Below, piece after piece: positions 54,778-64,000 of a stretch of 64,000 bases of DNA. A model generated the notes under the pieces. The model saw only the letters and a program-made list of their open reading frames with translations, was not told where the DNA came from and ran no database searches. Origin of the DNA: Pseudomonas sp. UBA4617. GTDB taxonomy: Bacteria > Pseudomonadota > Gammaproteobacteria > Pseudomonadales > Pseudomonadaceae. The position numbers were made by a program, and so were the translations under genes. Each line of letters begins with the position of its first letter. Within the stretch, counting starts at the first letter, position 1. Where the stretch lies: NCBI RefSeq assembly GCF_002386445.1, contig NZ_DGIR01000034.1, positions 103,135 through 167,134 of the forward strand. The letters run 5' to 3'.

Positions 54778-55551
54778 TCAAATCGCCAAAGCCCGCTGCA
54801 CCTCGCCCACCGTTGTCGCCAGGCTGCGCAGATGCAGGCTCGACACCCGCTCCACCGGTGCCTGATCCAATGGCCAGTGCAAGGCAATGCTGCCCACCAG
54901 GCGCCCTTGGGCATGCACCGGCAAGGCGATCGCCCGGATCAGGAACGGCAAGCGCACCGGGTATTCCCAGTGCCCTTCGGTTCGTTGGCCGAACCCTTTG
55001 CTGGCGTCTTCCTCGATATCACGCAGCACCGCCTCGTCGCCTAGCTGCTCGTGGGCCGCCAGGCGCTGCACTTCAGCCTCTGCCAACTCGCCCAGGCATG
55101 CCCGGCCCATCGCCGAGTGAAACAGGCTGGCATGGTGGCCGACGATCTGGCAGGTGTGCGGGTAGCGCTTGCGCAATATTTGCGGAACAACACTCTCCAT
55201 CACTTCCAGGCGCTCGCCGTCGAAGCACGACAGGTCGGCGACCAGCCCGGTGCGCTCGCTCAGCTCCAGCAGCATGGGCGCGGCGCTTTCCACCAGACGC
55301 CGCTTGAAGCGCAACTGGCGGTCGCCGAACAGGCGCCGGGCGCTCAGGCGGTAACGCCGGTCGCTGAGGCCACGGTAGACCCAGCCCTGCTCCTGCAGGG
55401 TGGCCAGCATGCGCGATACCGTGGCCTTGGGCAGCGCCGTCAGGTAATGCAGTTCTTCCAGGCCCAGGGCCTGGTGTTCGCCCAGCAGGTCGACGATGGC
55501 CAGCGCCCTTTCCACCGAACGCACACCGCCTGTGTCTGTCGTGATCCCCAT
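54778..55551 (-). CDS. IclR-family transcriptional regulator
   Basis: A 257-residue regulator. The N-terminal winged helix (about 8-70) contains VERALAIVDLLGEHQALGLEEL and LPKATVSRMLATLQEQGWV, and the C-terminal GAF-like effector domain runs from 85, with MGRACLGELAEAEVQRL. It is the last gene of the M20/MHS/amidase operon on the minus strand, 65 bases behind the amidase, and most likely regulates that operon, perhaps through the palindrome at 59759. No ligand can be named. Confidence 0.88.
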   Translation of the reverse strand: MGITTDTGGVRSVERALAIVDLLGEHQALGLEELHYLTALPKATVSRMLATLQEQGWVYRGLSDRRYRLSARRLFGDRQLRFKRRLVESAAPMLLELSERTGLVADLSCFDGERLEVMESVVPQILRKRYPHTCQIVGHHASLFHSAMGRACLGELAEAEVQRLAAHEQLGDEAVLRDIEEDASKGFGQRTEGHWEYPVRLPFLIRAIALPVHAQGRLVGSIALHWPLDQAPVERVSSLHLRSLATTVGEVQRALAI

Positions 55552-55616
55552 AGGAATGACCTCCCTGTAGCTGGATGCTCAGGATAGCCAGCAAGATCCG
55601 CGCCTGCGCGGCGCCT

Positions 55617-57071
55617 TCATGGCATATGCAGGCGCAGAGGTGGGCGCCGCTCGACCCAGCGGGTGAGCTGTTCGTGGGCGTAGGCCAGCTGCAGCAGCGC
55701 ATGGTCGGCCTGGGCCGGGCCTATGATCTGCAGGCCCATGGGCAGCCCGGCGGCATTGAAACCGACCGGCACGCTGATGCTCGGCAAGCCGGCCAGGGTC
55801 GGCCCGATCACCACTTCCATCCAGCGATGATAGGTGTCCATCGCCCGCCCTCCGACCACCGTCGGCCACGGCTGCCGTGCATCGAAAGGGAACACCTGGG
55901 CCGTTGGCAACAGCAGGAAATCGTAACGCTCGAACAGCTTGGCCAGCGCGCGGTACCAGGCGCTGCGGTCCAGCGAAGCCTGGTACAGCGCCGCCGCGCT
56001 CAGTTGCAGGCCACCCTCCACTTCCCACTGCGCCTCGGGCTTGAGCAGGGCCCGCGTGGCCGGGTCGGCATAGGCCGCCGCCAGGTTGCCGTGCACCAGG
56101 AAGTGGCGATGGGTCAGCCAGCATTGCCACAATCGCGCCAGGTCGAACGCCGGCTGGCACGCTTCGACCCGGCACCCCAGTTCAGTGAAGTCCGCCAGTG
56201 CCGCTTCGCACAGGTTCAGCACCCCGGCGTCCATCGCCAGGTAGCCCTCGTAGTCGCCCAGCCAGCCGAGCCGCACACCACCAAAATCGCGCTGCAAGCC
56301 CGCAGCAAAATCATACCGGCCCTGGCTCAGCGACAATGGCGCGCGCTCGTCAAAGCCTGCCTGGACCGACAACAGCCGTGCCACATCCACCACGCTACGC
56401 CCCATCGGCCCCTCGGTGGCCAGCTGCTGCACGAACAGTTCCGGCGCCGGCCCATGGGGCACCCGGCCCTGCGACGGGCGCAGGCCATACACGTTGTTGA
56501 ATGCCGCCGGGTTGCGCAGCGAGCCCATCATGTCACTGCCGTCGGCGACCGGCAGCAGGCGCATGGCCAGCGCCGCTGCCGCCCCGCCGCTGCTGCCACC
56601 TGCCACCAGAGCCGGGTCGTAGGCATTGGTGGTGGTGCCGAACAGGCGGTTGTAGGTCTGCGAGCCGAGGCCGAACTCGGGCACGTTGCTCTTGCCGACA
56701 ATCAGCGCGCCGCTGGCCCGTACCCGCGCCACGCTGATCGCGTCCTGCCCGGGCACCTGCTCGGCAAACAGCGGCGAGCCCAGCGTGGTGCGCAGCCCTG
56801 CGGTGGCGGCCAGGTCCTTGATTGCCTGGGGCATGCCATGCATCCAGCCGCGCGAATGGCCACCGGCCAGCTCGCGATCACGTTCGTCGGCCTCGGCCAG
56901 CAGCGCCTCGGCCGGGCGCAGCGACACCAGCGCATTGACCTGCGGGTTGAACCGTTCGATATGCGCCAGGTAGGCCTGCATCACCTCCCGGCACGACACC
57001 TGGCGAGCATGGATGGCCTGCGACAGTGCCTCGGCGTCAAGGGCAACGATGGGGTCGATGGCAAGCGGCAT
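55617..57071 (-). CDS. Amidase (amidase signature family)
   Basis: A 484-residue AS-family hydrolase. The Ser-cisSer-Lys triad is present: the lysine in AIKDLAATAGL and the serine cluster in GGSSGGAAAALAM, with GSLRNPAAFNNVYGLRPS behind it. It would hydrolyse an amide, carbamate or aryl/acyl amide in the cytoplasm. Its ATG overlaps the transporter stop by one base (ATGA), so the two are coupled. ATG 57071 is favoured since the longer reading to 57134 would sit inside the transporter gene. Likely acts on the imported substrate of this operon. Confidence 0.9.
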   Translation of the reverse strand: MPLAIDPIVALDAEALSQAIHARQVSCREVMQAYLAHIERFNPQVNALVSLRPAEALLAEADERDRELAGGHSRGWMHGMPQAIKDLAATAGLRTTLGSPLFAEQVPGQDAISVARVRASGALIVGKSNVPEFGLGSQTYNRLFGTTTNAYDPALVAGGSSGGAAAALAMRLLPVADGSDMMGSLRNPAAFNNVYGLRPSQGRVPHGPAPELFVQQLATEGPMGRSVVDVARLLSVQAGFDERAPLSLSQGRYDFAAGLQRDFGGVRLGWLGDYEGYLAMDAGVLNLCEAALADFTELGCRVEACQPAFDLARLWQCWLTHRHFLVHGNLAAAYADPATRALLKPEAQWEVEGGLQLSAAALYQASLDRSAWYRALAKLFERYDFLLLPTAQVFPFDARQPWPTVVGGRAMDTYHRWMEVVIGPTLAGLPSISVPVGFNAAGLPMGLQIIGPAQADHALLQLAYAHEQLTRWVERRPPLRLHMP

Positions 57072-58381
57072 CACGGTTTCACTCCCAGGTTCAAGGCGGC
57101 AGGTTTGAGCGTGCGTGGGGCTTCCTTCAGGCAATAGGTGCCCAGCAGCGTCAGCAGGCAGGCAAACAGGACGTAGAATGCGGGCGCCACTGGCGTGCCG
57201 AGCACCTTGCTCAACCAGGTGACGATCAACGGAGCGAAGCCACCAAACACCATCACCGCCACGTTATAGGCCACCGACACACCGGTGGAACGCACCTCGA
57301 CCGGAAACTGCTCGGCCAGCGCCGTGGGCGCCGGGCCGAAGAACCCACCGATGGCGGTGCACAGCAGCAATTGCATCACCAGCAAACGCTCCAGCGATGG
57401 TGCCGCGGCCACCCACACATACAACGGATAGACCATGACGAAGAAGGCCAAGGTAAAGGCCATCAGCACCGGCCGCCGCCCCAGCCGGTCGGACAACGCC
57501 CCGGAAAGCGGAATCACCACGGTCATCAGCCCCACGGCGAGCATCTGCACCAGCAGCACCTGGTCCAGCGGCAACCCGAGGTTCTTGTGGGCGAAGGTCG
57601 GCATGTTCACCAGCACCACGTAGAACGATACCGTCGCGCCACAGGCCAGGCCCATCGACACCAGCAGGCTGCGCCGGTATTCGCGCAGCACCTGCCACAG
57701 GCTGGGCGACTGGCCCTTGGCCTGGCGGCGCGCCACGACGAACGCCTCGGGCTCTTCCATGTGCTTGCGGATCCACAGCCCAACCGGGCCGATCAGCAGG
57801 CCGAGCACGAACGGAATACGCCAGCCCCAGCTGTCCAGCGCTTGCGGCGTGCACAGGTGGGTCACCAGGGCCACCATCGCCGCGCCGGAAAACACCGCCA
57901 GGCACTGCCCGACCAGTTGCCACGAGCCATACAGGCCCTTGCGCCGAGCCGGCGCGCTCTCCACAAGGAATGCCGTGGCACTGGCGTACTCGCCGCCAGT
58001 GGCGAAGCCCTGCAGCATGCGCGCCACCACGATCAGCATTGGCGCAGCCATGCCGATGGCCAGGTAGTCCGGGGCAAAGGCAATCATCGCAATCGACACC
58101 GTCATCAACCGGATGATCAGCTGCATGGCCGCCTTGCGGCCCTTGCGGTCGGCGTACATGCCCAGCAGCACGCCACCCACCGGGCGCATGAAGAAGCCGA
58201 CGCCAAAGGTGGCCAGGGCCATCAGCAGCGACGCGTATTCGTCGTCGGAGGGGAAGAACTGGCGGGCGATGATGCTGGCCAGAAAGCCGTAGACGATAAA
58301 GTCATACCATTCCAGGGCATTGCCGACGACAGCGGCGACCACTTGCCGGGTACGCGACACGCCGGTGTTCGAAGTCTGCAT
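57071..58381 (-). CDS. MHS-family MFS transporter (metabolite:proton symporter)
   Basis: A 436-residue transporter with 12 helices. NALEWYDFIVYGFLA near residue 20 is the MHS signature, and the loop between helices 2 and 3 reads RPVGGVLLGMYADRKGRKAA; GEYASATAFLVESAPARRKG is a second typical segment. It resembles KgtP/ShiA-type symporters of organic acids and betaines. It is between a hydrolase and an amidase, so it probably imports an N-acyl amino acid or amide. ATG 58381 has GGAG ten bases upstream. Confidence 0.9.
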   Translation of the reverse strand: MQTSNTGVSRTRQVVAAVVGNALEWYDFIVYGFLASIIARQFFPSDDEYASLLMALATFGVGFFMRPVGGVLLGMYADRKGRKAAMQLIIRLMTVSIAMIAFAPDYLAIGMAAPMLIVVARMLQGFATGGEYASATAFLVESAPARRKGLYGSWQLVGQCLAVFSGAAMVALVTHLCTPQALDSWGWRIPFVLGLLIGPVGLWIRKHMEEPEAFVVARRQAKGQSPSLWQVLREYRRSLLVSMGLACGATVSFYVVLVNMPTFAHKNLGLPLDQVLLVQMLAVGLMTVVIPLSGALSDRLGRRPVLMAFTLAFFVMVYPLYVWVAAAPSLERLLVMQLLLCTAIGGFFGPAPTALAEQFPVEVRSTGVSVAYNVAVMVFGGFAPLIVTWLSKVLGTPVAPAFYVLFACLLTLLGTYCLKEAPRTLKPAALNLGVKP

Positions 58382-58461
58382 AGGAAACACTCCACACAAG
58401 GATTGGGTGATCGCCCGGCGCAGGCGCGGCCGGGTTCCAGCGGCAGTCTCAAAAGCAAGGC

Positions 58462-59637
58462 TCAGGCGGGCGCGAGCCAGCGCTCTGCCAGCGCGCCCCA
58501 GTAGGCGGCGCCGGTAAGCAGGATGTCGTCGTTGAAGTCATAGGCCGGGTTGTGCACCATCGGCCGCGATACGCCATTGCCGATGAACAGGTAGGCGCCC
58601 GGGCAGCGTTGCAACATCCAGGCGAAGTCTTCACTGCCCATCAACTTGCGGGTGTTGCCATCCACGGCCTCGGCCCCCAGCAACTCCACCCCGACCTGGG
58701 TGGCGAAGGCATTTTCCGCAGCATGATTGACCAGCACCGGGTAGGCCGGGCGGTGTTCGATGGTGGCACGGCAGCCAAAGCTCGCGGCCTGGCTGACGAT
58801 GATCGCCCGCACCCGCTCCAGGGCCTGCGCCCGTACCTCGGCGTTCAGCGCGCGCAAGCTCAGGCGCAGCAGCGCCTGTTGCGGAATCACGTTGGCGGCC
58901 TCGCCGGCCTGCAAGGCGCCGACAGTAACCACCGCCGCCTCCTGCGCATCGATATTGCGCGCCACCACGGTTTGCAACGCCATGACCACACTGGCCGCCG
59001 CCACCAGCGGGTCGACCGTCAGGTGCGGCATCGAGCCATGCCCGCCAACCCCGTCGAGGGTCACCGTGAGCAAGTCCTGCGAGGCCATCATCGGCCCCTC
59101 GCGAAAGCCCAGGTGCCCGGCTGGCAGCCCGGGCATGTTGTGCATGCCGAACAGCGCATCACAGGGAAAGCGCTCGAGCAGGCCATCGGCCAGCATCGCC
59201 TCGGCGCCGCCCTGGCCCTCCTCGGCCGGCTGGAAGATCAGCGTCAGCGTGCCGTCGAACTGCCGGGTCGCCGCCAGGTAGCGCGCGGCGCCAAGCAGCA
59301 TGGTGGTATGCCCGTCATGGCCGCAGGCATGCATGCAGCCCTGGTGCCGGCTGCTGTAGGCGGCGCCGGTGGCCTCGTGGATAGGCAGCGCGTCCATGTC
59401 GGCGCGCAGGCCCAGGCGGCGTGGGCTGCTGCCATGGCGCAGGACGCCGACCACACCGGTCTTGCCGATGCCGCTGTGCACTTCATAACCCCAGGTCTCG
59501 AGCAATCGGGCGACCAGCGCCGCGGTGCGGTTTTCTTCGAAGCCCAGTTCCGGGTGAGCGTGGATATCGTGACGGATTGCGTGAAGGTCGCCGGCCACAT
59601 CGTTCAGCCAGGCCAGGATGTGCTGATGTCGGGACAT
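58462..59637 (-). CDS. M20-family amidohydrolase (hippurate / N-acyl amino acid type)
   Basis: A 391-residue metallo-amidohydrolase. Metal ligands and motifs include [20 protein letters not shown], the [14 protein letters not shown] segment and [12 protein letters not shown] in the dimerisation domain, matching the M20D group of hippurate, indole-acetyl and N-acyl amino acid hydrolases. The substrate is not known. It is the first gene of the operon and is followed by transporter, amidase and regulator genes. The leader holds a Crc/Hfq CA motif 34-41 bases upstream. The ATG at 59637 has GAGGAG close by. Confidence 0.9.
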   Translation of the reverse strand: MSRHQHILAWLNDVAGDLHAIRHDIHAHPELGFEENRTAALVARLLETWGYEVHSGIGKTGVVGVLRHGSSPRRLGLRADMDALPIHEATGAAYSSRHQGCMHACGHDGHTTMLLGAARYLAATRQFDGTLTLIFQPAEEGQGGAEAMLADGLLERFPCDALFGMHNMPGLPAGHLGFREGPMMASQDLLTVTLDGVGGHGSMPHLTVDPLVAAASVVMALQTVVARNIDAQEAAVVTVGALQAGEAANVIPQQALLRLSLRALNAEVRAQALERVRAIIVSQAASFGCRATIEHRPAYPVLVNHAAENAFATQVGVELLGAEAVDGNTRKLMGSEDFAWMLQRCPGAYLFIGNGVSRPMVHNPAYDFNDDILLTGAAYWGALAERWLAPA

Positions 59638-59670
59638 GTAGAGTCTCCTCGCGCGGGTGGTTTCCCGTTC

Positions 59671-59678
59671 TTGTTGTT
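59671..59678 (-). promoter_or_regulatory. Crc/Hfq CA motif in M20 hydrolase leader
   Basis: AACAACAA on the minus strand matches AANAAYAA exactly, 34-41 bases before the ATG. It is farther from the ribosome site than usual, so the effect may be weaker than at ctfB. Confidence 0.45.
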
Positions 59679-59758
59679 CGCCTTGAGGTCACGACGGTTG
59701 AGGCAGGTCGTGCTGGACGACAGGTTTGCGCGAGTGGCGCGGGAGCACAATTGAATGT

Positions 59759-59777
59759 GGTTCCACGCTGCGGAACC
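59759..59777. promoter_or_regulatory. Palindrome upstream of the hydrolase operon (IclR operator candidate)
   Basis: GGTTCC-ACGCTGC-GGAACC is a perfect six-base inverted repeat 122 bases upstream of the first operon gene. The 281-base gap between the M20 gene and uvrA2 otherwise shows no gene. Length and position fit an IclR-family site; no direct evidence exists. Confidence 0.45.
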
Positions 59778-59918
59778 GGTTGGGAATGAGAACTGCCAAG
59801 GCCCGGATCACGACGGCCGTGCACAGCCTGCATGGAAGCGGTTTCAGCCGCGAAGAGGCCGGCACAGCCCAGGCAAATGCTGCTACCGTGAGCGCTCCCG
59901 ACCGCCGAGGACCGCCCG

Positions 59919-62435
59919 ATGCCGCCACAGCCAACCACCCCCACCGGTTTCATCCGTGTCCGTGGCGCCCGCGAGCACAACCTGAAAAATATCGATGTCG
60001 ATATCCCCCGCGACGCCCTGGTGGTATTTACCGGCGTATCCGGTTCGGGCAAGTCCTCGCTGGCCTTCTCGACCCTGTACGCCGAGGCGCAGCGCCGCTA
60101 TTTCGAATCGGTGGCGCCCTATGCCCGTCGCCTGATCGACCAGGTGGGGGTACCGGACGTGGATGCCATCGAAGGCCTGCCGCCAGCGGTGGCCTTGCAG
60201 CAACAACGCGGCACGCCAAGTGCGCGTTCCTCGGTGGGCAGCGTGACCACCCTGTCCAGTTCGATCCGCATGCTCTATTCCCGTGCAGGCCATTACCCGG
60301 CTGGCCAGGCCATGCTGCATGCCGAGGATTTTTCGCCGAACACGCCCCAGGGCGCCTGCGCGCAATGCCATGGCATGGGCCGGGTCTACGAGGTCAGCGA
60401 AGCGACCATGGTCCCCGACCCGTCGCTGACCATCCGCGAACGTGCGGTGGCGGCGTGGCCGATGGCCTGGCAAGGGCAGAACCTGCGCGACATCCTGGTT
60501 ACCCTGGGCTATGACGTCGACATCCCCTGGCGCGACCTGCCGCAGGCACAGCGTGACTGGATCCTGTTCACCGAAGAAACCCCCACCGCGCCCGTGTATG
60601 CCGGCCTGACCCCAGCCCAGACCCGCGCGGCGCTCAAACGCAAGCAGGAGCCCAGCTACCAGGGCACGTTCATGGGCGCGCGGCGCTATGTGCTGCACAC
60701 CTTCATGCATTCGCAAAGCGCACAGATGCGCAAGCGCGTGGCCCGCTTCATGCGCCCCAGCCCCTGCCCGCTGTGCCAGGGCAAGCGCTTGAAGCGCGAG
60801 GCGCTGCAGGTGACCTTCGCCGGCCTGGACATCGCCGAGCTGTCGCAGCTCCCGCTGCAGGCGCTGGCCGCGCTGTTGCGCAAGGTGGCAGCGGCGGACT
60901 ACCTGGCGCAACAGCACGACGCGCCGACCCTGGAAAAACGCCTGGCCGCCCAACGTATCGCCCACGAACTGCTCGAACGCCTTGACACCCTGCTGGAGCT
61001 TGGCCTGGGCTACCTGGCCCTGGAGCGCAGTACCCCAAGTTTGTCTTCCGGCGAACTGCAGCGCCTGCGCCTGGCAACGCAGTTGAATTCGCAGCTGTTC
61101 GGCGTGGTCTACGTGCTCGATGAGCCATCCGCCGGCCTGCATCCGGCCGACAGCGAAGCCCTGTTCGCCGCGTTGCAGCGGCTGAAGCAGGCCGGCAACT
61201 CGGTGTATGTGGTGGAGCACGACCTGGACACCATGCGCCGTGCCGACTGGCTGGTGGATGTAGGGCCGGCCGCCGGCGAGCATGGCGGGACCATTCTCTA
61301 CAGCGGCCCGCCCGCAGGCCTGGCCCGGGTCGAACAATCCTGTACCCGCAGCTACCTGTTCAACGCAGCGGCGCACGCCACGCGCACGCCACGCCAGGCC
61401 TGCGACTGGCTGAAGCTCGACGGCATCACCCGCAATAACCTGCACAACCTCAGCGCCGCGTTCCCGTTGGGCTGTTTCACTGCTGTCACCGGCATTTCCG
61501 GCTCGGGCAAGTCCAGCCTGGTCAGCCAGGCCCTGCTGGAGCTGGTGGGTGCCCACCTGGGCCATGCCGAGACGCGCAACGAGCCCGAGGAGCAGAGCCT
61601 GGAAGACGCCCCCGAACAGGCCAGCAGCGGCCAGGTGAGCGGCGGGCTTGGCAGCATCAAGCGCCTGGTTCAGGTCGACCAGAAGCCGATCGGCCGCACA
61701 CCCCGCTCAAACCTGGCCACCTATACCGGCCTGTTCGACACAGTGCGCAAGCTGTTCGCCGCCACCGAGCAGGCCAGGGCCCATGGCTTCGATGCCGGGC
61801 GCTTTTCTTTCAACGTGGCCAAGGGCCGTTGCGCCAACTGCGAGGGCGAAGGTTTCGTCAGTGTCGAATTGCTGTTCATGCCCAGCGTCTATGCGCCCTG
61901 CCCGACCTGCCAGGGTGCCCGCTACAACCCCGACACCCTGGCAGTGACCTGGCAAGGCATGAACATCGCCCAGGTGCTGCAGTTGACCGTCGACCAGGCC
62001 CTGCAGGTGTTCGCCGAACAACCACCGGCACGGCGCTGCCTGCAAGTGCTGCAGGACATCGGCCTGGGCTACCTGCGCCTGGGTCAGCCAGCCACTGAAC
62101 TGTCCGGCGGCGAGGCGCAGCGCATCAAACTGGCCACCGAGCTGCAACGCATGGCCCGTGGCGCGACGCTGTATGTACTGGACGAACCCACCAACGGTTT
62201 GCACCCACGGGACATCGACCGCCTGCTGGTGCAACTGAACCGCCTGGTCGATGGCGGGCACAGCGTGGTGGTAGTGGAACATGACATGCGGGTGGTGGCG
62301 CAAAGTGACTGGGTGATCGACATCGGGCCGGGAGCCGGGGACGCCGGGGGCCAGGTAGTGGTCAGCGGGACACCGCAACGGGTGGCGCAGTGCGGGCAAA
62401 GCCGGACCGCGCCGTTTCTTGCCAAAGCCCTGTAA
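59919..62435 (+). CDS. uvrA2: UvrA2, class of UvrA paralogue without UvrB-binding domain
   Basis: An 838-residue tandem ABC ATPase. Two P-loops ([12 protein letters not shown] near 40 and [12 protein letters not shown] near 525), two signature motifs ([15 protein letters not shown] and [15 protein letters not shown]) and zinc-like cysteine pairs (CAQCHGMG...CPLCQGKR and CANCEGEG...CPTCQG) match UvrA. It is about 100 residues shorter than UvrA1, with a shortened region after the first P-loop where UvrB binds, a feature of the UvrA2/DrrC-like group tied to drug and stress tolerance rather than excision repair. It is a single-gene unit, convergent with the AEC permease. Confidence 0.9.
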   Translation: MPPQPTTPTGFIRVRGAREHNLKNIDVDIPRDALVVFTGVSGSGKSSLAFSTLYAEAQRRYFESVAPYARRLIDQVGVPDVDAIEGLPPAVALQQQRGTPSARSSVGSVTTLSSSIRMLYSRAGHYPAGQAMLHAEDFSPNTPQGACAQCHGMGRVYEVSEATMVPDPSLTIRERAVAAWPMAWQGQNLRDILVTLGYDVDIPWRDLPQAQRDWILFTEETPTAPVYAGLTPAQTRAALKRKQEPSYQGTFMGARRYVLHTFMHSQSAQMRKRVARFMRPSPCPLCQGKRLKREALQVTFAGLDIAELSQLPLQALAALLRKVAAADYLAQQHDAPTLEKRLAAQRIAHELLERLDTLLELGLGYLALERSTPSLSSGELQRLRLATQLNSQLFGVVYVLDEPSAGLHPADSEALFAALQRLKQAGNSVYVVEHDLDTMRRADWLVDVGPAAGEHGGTILYSGPPAGLARVEQSCTRSYLFNAAAHATRTPRQACDWLKLDGITRNNLHNLSAAFPLGCFTAVTGISGSGKSSLVSQALLELVGAHLGHAETRNEPEEQSLEDAPEQASSGQVSGGLGSIKRLVQVDQKPIGRTPRSNLATYTGLFDTVRKLFAATEQARAHGFDAGRFSFNVAKGRCANCEGEGFVSVELLFMPSVYAPCPTCQGARYNPDTLAVTWQGMNIAQVLQLTVDQALQVFAEQPPARRCLQVLQDIGLGYLRLGQPATELSGGEAQRIKLATELQRMARGATLYVLDEPTNGLHPRDIDRLLVQLNRLVDGGHSVVVVEHDMRVVAQSDWVIDIGPGAGDAGGQVVVSGTPQRVAQCGQSRTAPFLAKAL

Positions 62436-62440
62436 GCCCA

Positions 62441-62468
62441 GCACCGGCCCCGGCGCAGCGGCCGGTGC
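62441..62468. terminator. Strong bidirectional hairpin between uvrA2 and AEC permease
   Basis: GCACCGGCC at 62441-62449 and GGCCGGTGC at 62460-62468 form a perfect nine-pair stem with a ten-base loop between two converging stops. No T tract is present. Confidence 0.7.
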
Positions 62469-62472
62469 AGGC

Positions 62473-63348
62473 CTACAGCCACCAGGCCAGCACCACCGGC
62501 AACCAGGCAAACGACAGCATGGTCGAGCACATCACCAGGTTTGCCACCTGCTCTGGCTCACGCCTGGCGCGCACCGCCATCAGGTAATTGAACACCGCCA
62601 CCGGCATCGCCGATTGCACCATCAACACCGCCCGCTCCAGGCTGTCCATGGCCAACGCCATGCCCACCACCCAGCCCACCGCAGCGCCCAGGCCAATGCG
62701 CAAGCCGCCCAGCAGCATGCCGCTGCCGACCTGGCGCAGGCGAATGCTGGCCAGCGACACACCCAGGGTCAGCAACATCAGCGGGATGGTCATGCCGCCC
62801 AGCAGGTTGGCGGTATTGGCCAGCCAGCGCGGCAGTTCGAAGTCGAGAAAGATGATCGGCATGGCGCCGGCCAGGCTGATCACGATGGGGTTGCGCAGCA
62901 ATGCCTTGAACGACGCGGCAGTCCCGGAAATGGCCATGCCCAGGGTGAACTGCACGATCGACAGGGTCAGGAAGAACGCCACGGCCAGGGCCAGGCCATG
63001 TTCGCCGAAGGCATACAGGCTGATGGGCAGGCCCATGTTGCCGGTGTTGGGGAACATGAACGCCGGCAACAGCACCCGCCAGTGTCGGCCGGTGGCGCAG
63101 CATACCAGCCAGCCGGCCAAAGCCATGCCCAGGGTGCACAGCAGGCAAGCCATGGCCATGCTGGCGAAGGCTTGCGGCTGCAGTTCGGTACGGCTGAGGG
63201 TGGACAGCACCAACGACGGGGTGCCGATGGTCATCACCAGCCGGGCGATGAATTCGGTGGGGTAGTCCAGGCCCTTGCGGGCCCAGGCATAGCCGATACC
63301 GGCAACAATGAACACCGGGGCCAGGACTGCGAACAGTGAGGCGAACAT
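62473..63348 (-). CDS. AEC (auxin efflux carrier)-family permease
   Basis: A 291-residue membrane protein with ten predicted helices in two halves, the AEC/PIN-like arrangement. Visible segments include FAVLAPVFIVAGIGYAWARKG at the N-terminus, FPNTGNMGLPISLYAFGE, and LPRWLANTANLLGGMTIPLMLLTLG in the second half. Members export or import organic acids and malonate-like compounds. ATG 63348 is preferred because the hydrophobic start fits; a longer reading to 63429 has no helix. Substrate unknown; divergent from the MFS gene at 63505. Confidence 0.88.
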   Translation of the reverse strand: MFASLFAVLAPVFIVAGIGYAWARKGLDYPTEFIARLVMTIGTPSLVLSTLSRTELQPQAFASMAMACLLCTLGMALAGWLVCCATGRHWRVLLPAFMFPNTGNMGLPISLYAFGEHGLALAVAFFLTLSIVQFTLGMAISGTAASFKALLRNPIVISLAGAMPIIFLDFELPRWLANTANLLGGMTIPLMLLTLGVSLASIRLRQVGSGMLLGGLRIGLGAAVGWVVGMALAMDSLERAVLMVQSAMPVAVFNYLMAVRARREPEQVANLVMCSTMLSFAWLPVVLAWWL

Positions 63349-63504
63349 GGGGCCTGCCTTCCTTGGGAATGGGGCCGCATTATGCCGCAGACTGCGGCGT
63401 CTCGTCGCATGCCTGGCCCCCTTGGGCAAAACCGCTCAAGCCCTTAGAATCGCGCGTCCTTTTCGCCCGTCGCCCTGGCGGGCCGCCCCCCACTCGAGGT
63501 ACCT

Positions 63505-64000
63505 ATGTCTCCGCGTTTGCTGGCCATGGCGCTGGCGCCCCTGCTCGGGCTGTTCATCATTGCCCTGGGCAACGGCTTCATGTCTTCCCTTACCACCCTG
63601 CGCCTGGGCGCTGCCGGCGAATCGGCCACCACCATCGGTGTGGTCTCGTCTACCTACTTCATCGGCCTGACCCTGGGCGCGATCTTCAACGACCGGCTGA
63701 TCCTGCGTATCGGCCATATCCGCGCCTACACCAGCTTCGCCGCGTTGATCGCGGTGACCATCCTGCTGCAAGGGCTGTTCTACGAAGTCACCTGGTGGTC
63801 GCTGCTGCGTCTGGTCAACGGCTGGGCGGCGGTGGGCGTGTTCCTGGTGATCGAGAGCTGGTTGTTGCTGGCCGGGGACGCCAAGATCCGTGGTCGTCTG
63901 CTGGCGCTGTACATGATCGCCTTCTACGGCGCCGGGGTGATCGCCCAGGCCGGCCTGGGCGAAATCACCCAGCTGGGTGACACCGCACCGTTCATGCTGG
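63505..64000 (+). CDS. MFS transporter, C-terminus beyond window edge
   Basis: The visible 165 residues contain helices at about 5-25 (LLAMALAPLLGLFIIALGNG), 44-62, 75-93 and 100-120, the start of a YcaD-like major facilitator protein; GAAGESATTIGVVSSTYFIG and RLVNGWAAVGVFLVIESW are typical. GAGGT precedes the ATG at 63505. The gene runs past 64000, so the substrate-binding half is not seen. It is divergent from the AEC permease with 156 bases between them. Confidence 0.85.
   Translation, partial: MSPRLLAMALAPLLGLFIIALGNGFMSSLTTLRLGAAGESATTIGVVSSTYFIGLTLGAIFNDRLILRIGHIRAYTSFAALIAVTILLQGLFYEVTWWSLLRLVNGWAAVGVFLVIESWLLLAGDAKIRGRLLALYMIAFYGAGVIAQAGLGEITQLGDTAPFML

Noticed and set aside
57026..58504. 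492-codon His/Gln-rich frame antisense to the MHS transporter
   Set aside because: Same artefact as above; no domain found.
59883..61565. 560-codon frame antisense to uvrA2
   Set aside because: Mirrors a strongly conserved ATPase and has no family.

Overview
The window is a 64 kb stretch of a high-GC gammaproteobacterial chromosome, almost certainly a member of the Pseudomonas putida group. The gene content, the dense convergent and divergent packing, the REP-type intergenic repeats, the lexA2-imuA-imuB-dnaE2 cassette and the polysaccharide cluster all fit. From memory, and not from a search, the order resembles the P. putida KT2440 region of roughly PP_3115 to PP_3157, and the polysaccharide cluster corresponds to the locus called pea there. 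I see no tRNA, rRNA, insertion sequence, prophage or CRISPR array.

Layout. Positions 1-7.6 kb hold housekeeping and envelope genes: a lipoprotein cut by the left edge, an inositol-phosphatase family enzyme, a tandem universal stress protein, a TonB receptor behind a Fur-box-like site, a PagL-type lipid A deacylase, a PhyH dioxygenase and a small periplasmic protein. Positions 6.8-9.1 kb hold a divergent regulator/succinate semialdehyde dehydrogenase pair (ptrR/sad), and 9.2-11.1 kb an orphan SF1 helicase. Positions 11.1-16.1 kb hold an AraC regulator and a gamma-glutamyl polyamine module (synthetase, binding protein, oxidase). A DUF3313 lipoprotein and an L-serine dehydratase/LysR pair follow (16.2-19.5 kb).

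Positions 19.5-41.5 kb are one Wzx/Wzy-type exopolysaccharide locus in three transcription blocks. The left block (minus strand, 31.6 to 19.5 kb) has the flippase, a mini Tat protein with a GMC oxidoreductase, four glycosyltransferases, a WecB/TagA transferase, two hexapeptide acyltransferases, a VirK/YbjX protein and the initiating undecaprenyl-phosphate sugar transferase. The middle block (plus strand, 31.7-36.9 kb) has a Wzy-like polymerase, a secreted clan-A glycoside hydrolase and galE. The right block (minus strand, 41.5 to 37.0 kb) has a previously easy-to-miss 58-residue protein with a PEP-CTERM-like tail, a short OPX/Wza-type export protein without an outer-membrane helix, an outer-membrane beta-barrel, a Wzz/GumC co-polymerase and a CpsD-type kinase. 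Together they give initiation, chain assembly, flipping, polymerisation, length control, trimming and export of a decorated polymer.

Positions 41.7-47.2 kb hold short-chain ketoacid catabolism (XRE-cupin regulator, AtoE, CoA-transferase A and B, LysR regulator, aldo-keto reductase). Positions 47.3-53.1 kb hold the DNA-damage mutagenesis operon lexA2-imuA-imuB-dnaE2 with a perfect LexA2-type operator at its start. Positions 53.2-54.8 kb hold a HAD phosphatase and a LysR regulator, and 54.8-59.6 kb a four-gene catabolic operon (M20 hydrolase, MHS transporter, amidase, IclR regulator). Positions 59.9-64 kb hold UvrA2, an AEC permease and an MFS permease cut by the right edge. The most interesting points are the mini-Tat/GMC pair, the 58-residue tailed protein, the composite OPX/beta-barrel export pair, the secreted glycosidase, the near-leaderless lexA2 promoter and a recurrent intergenic hairpin family.
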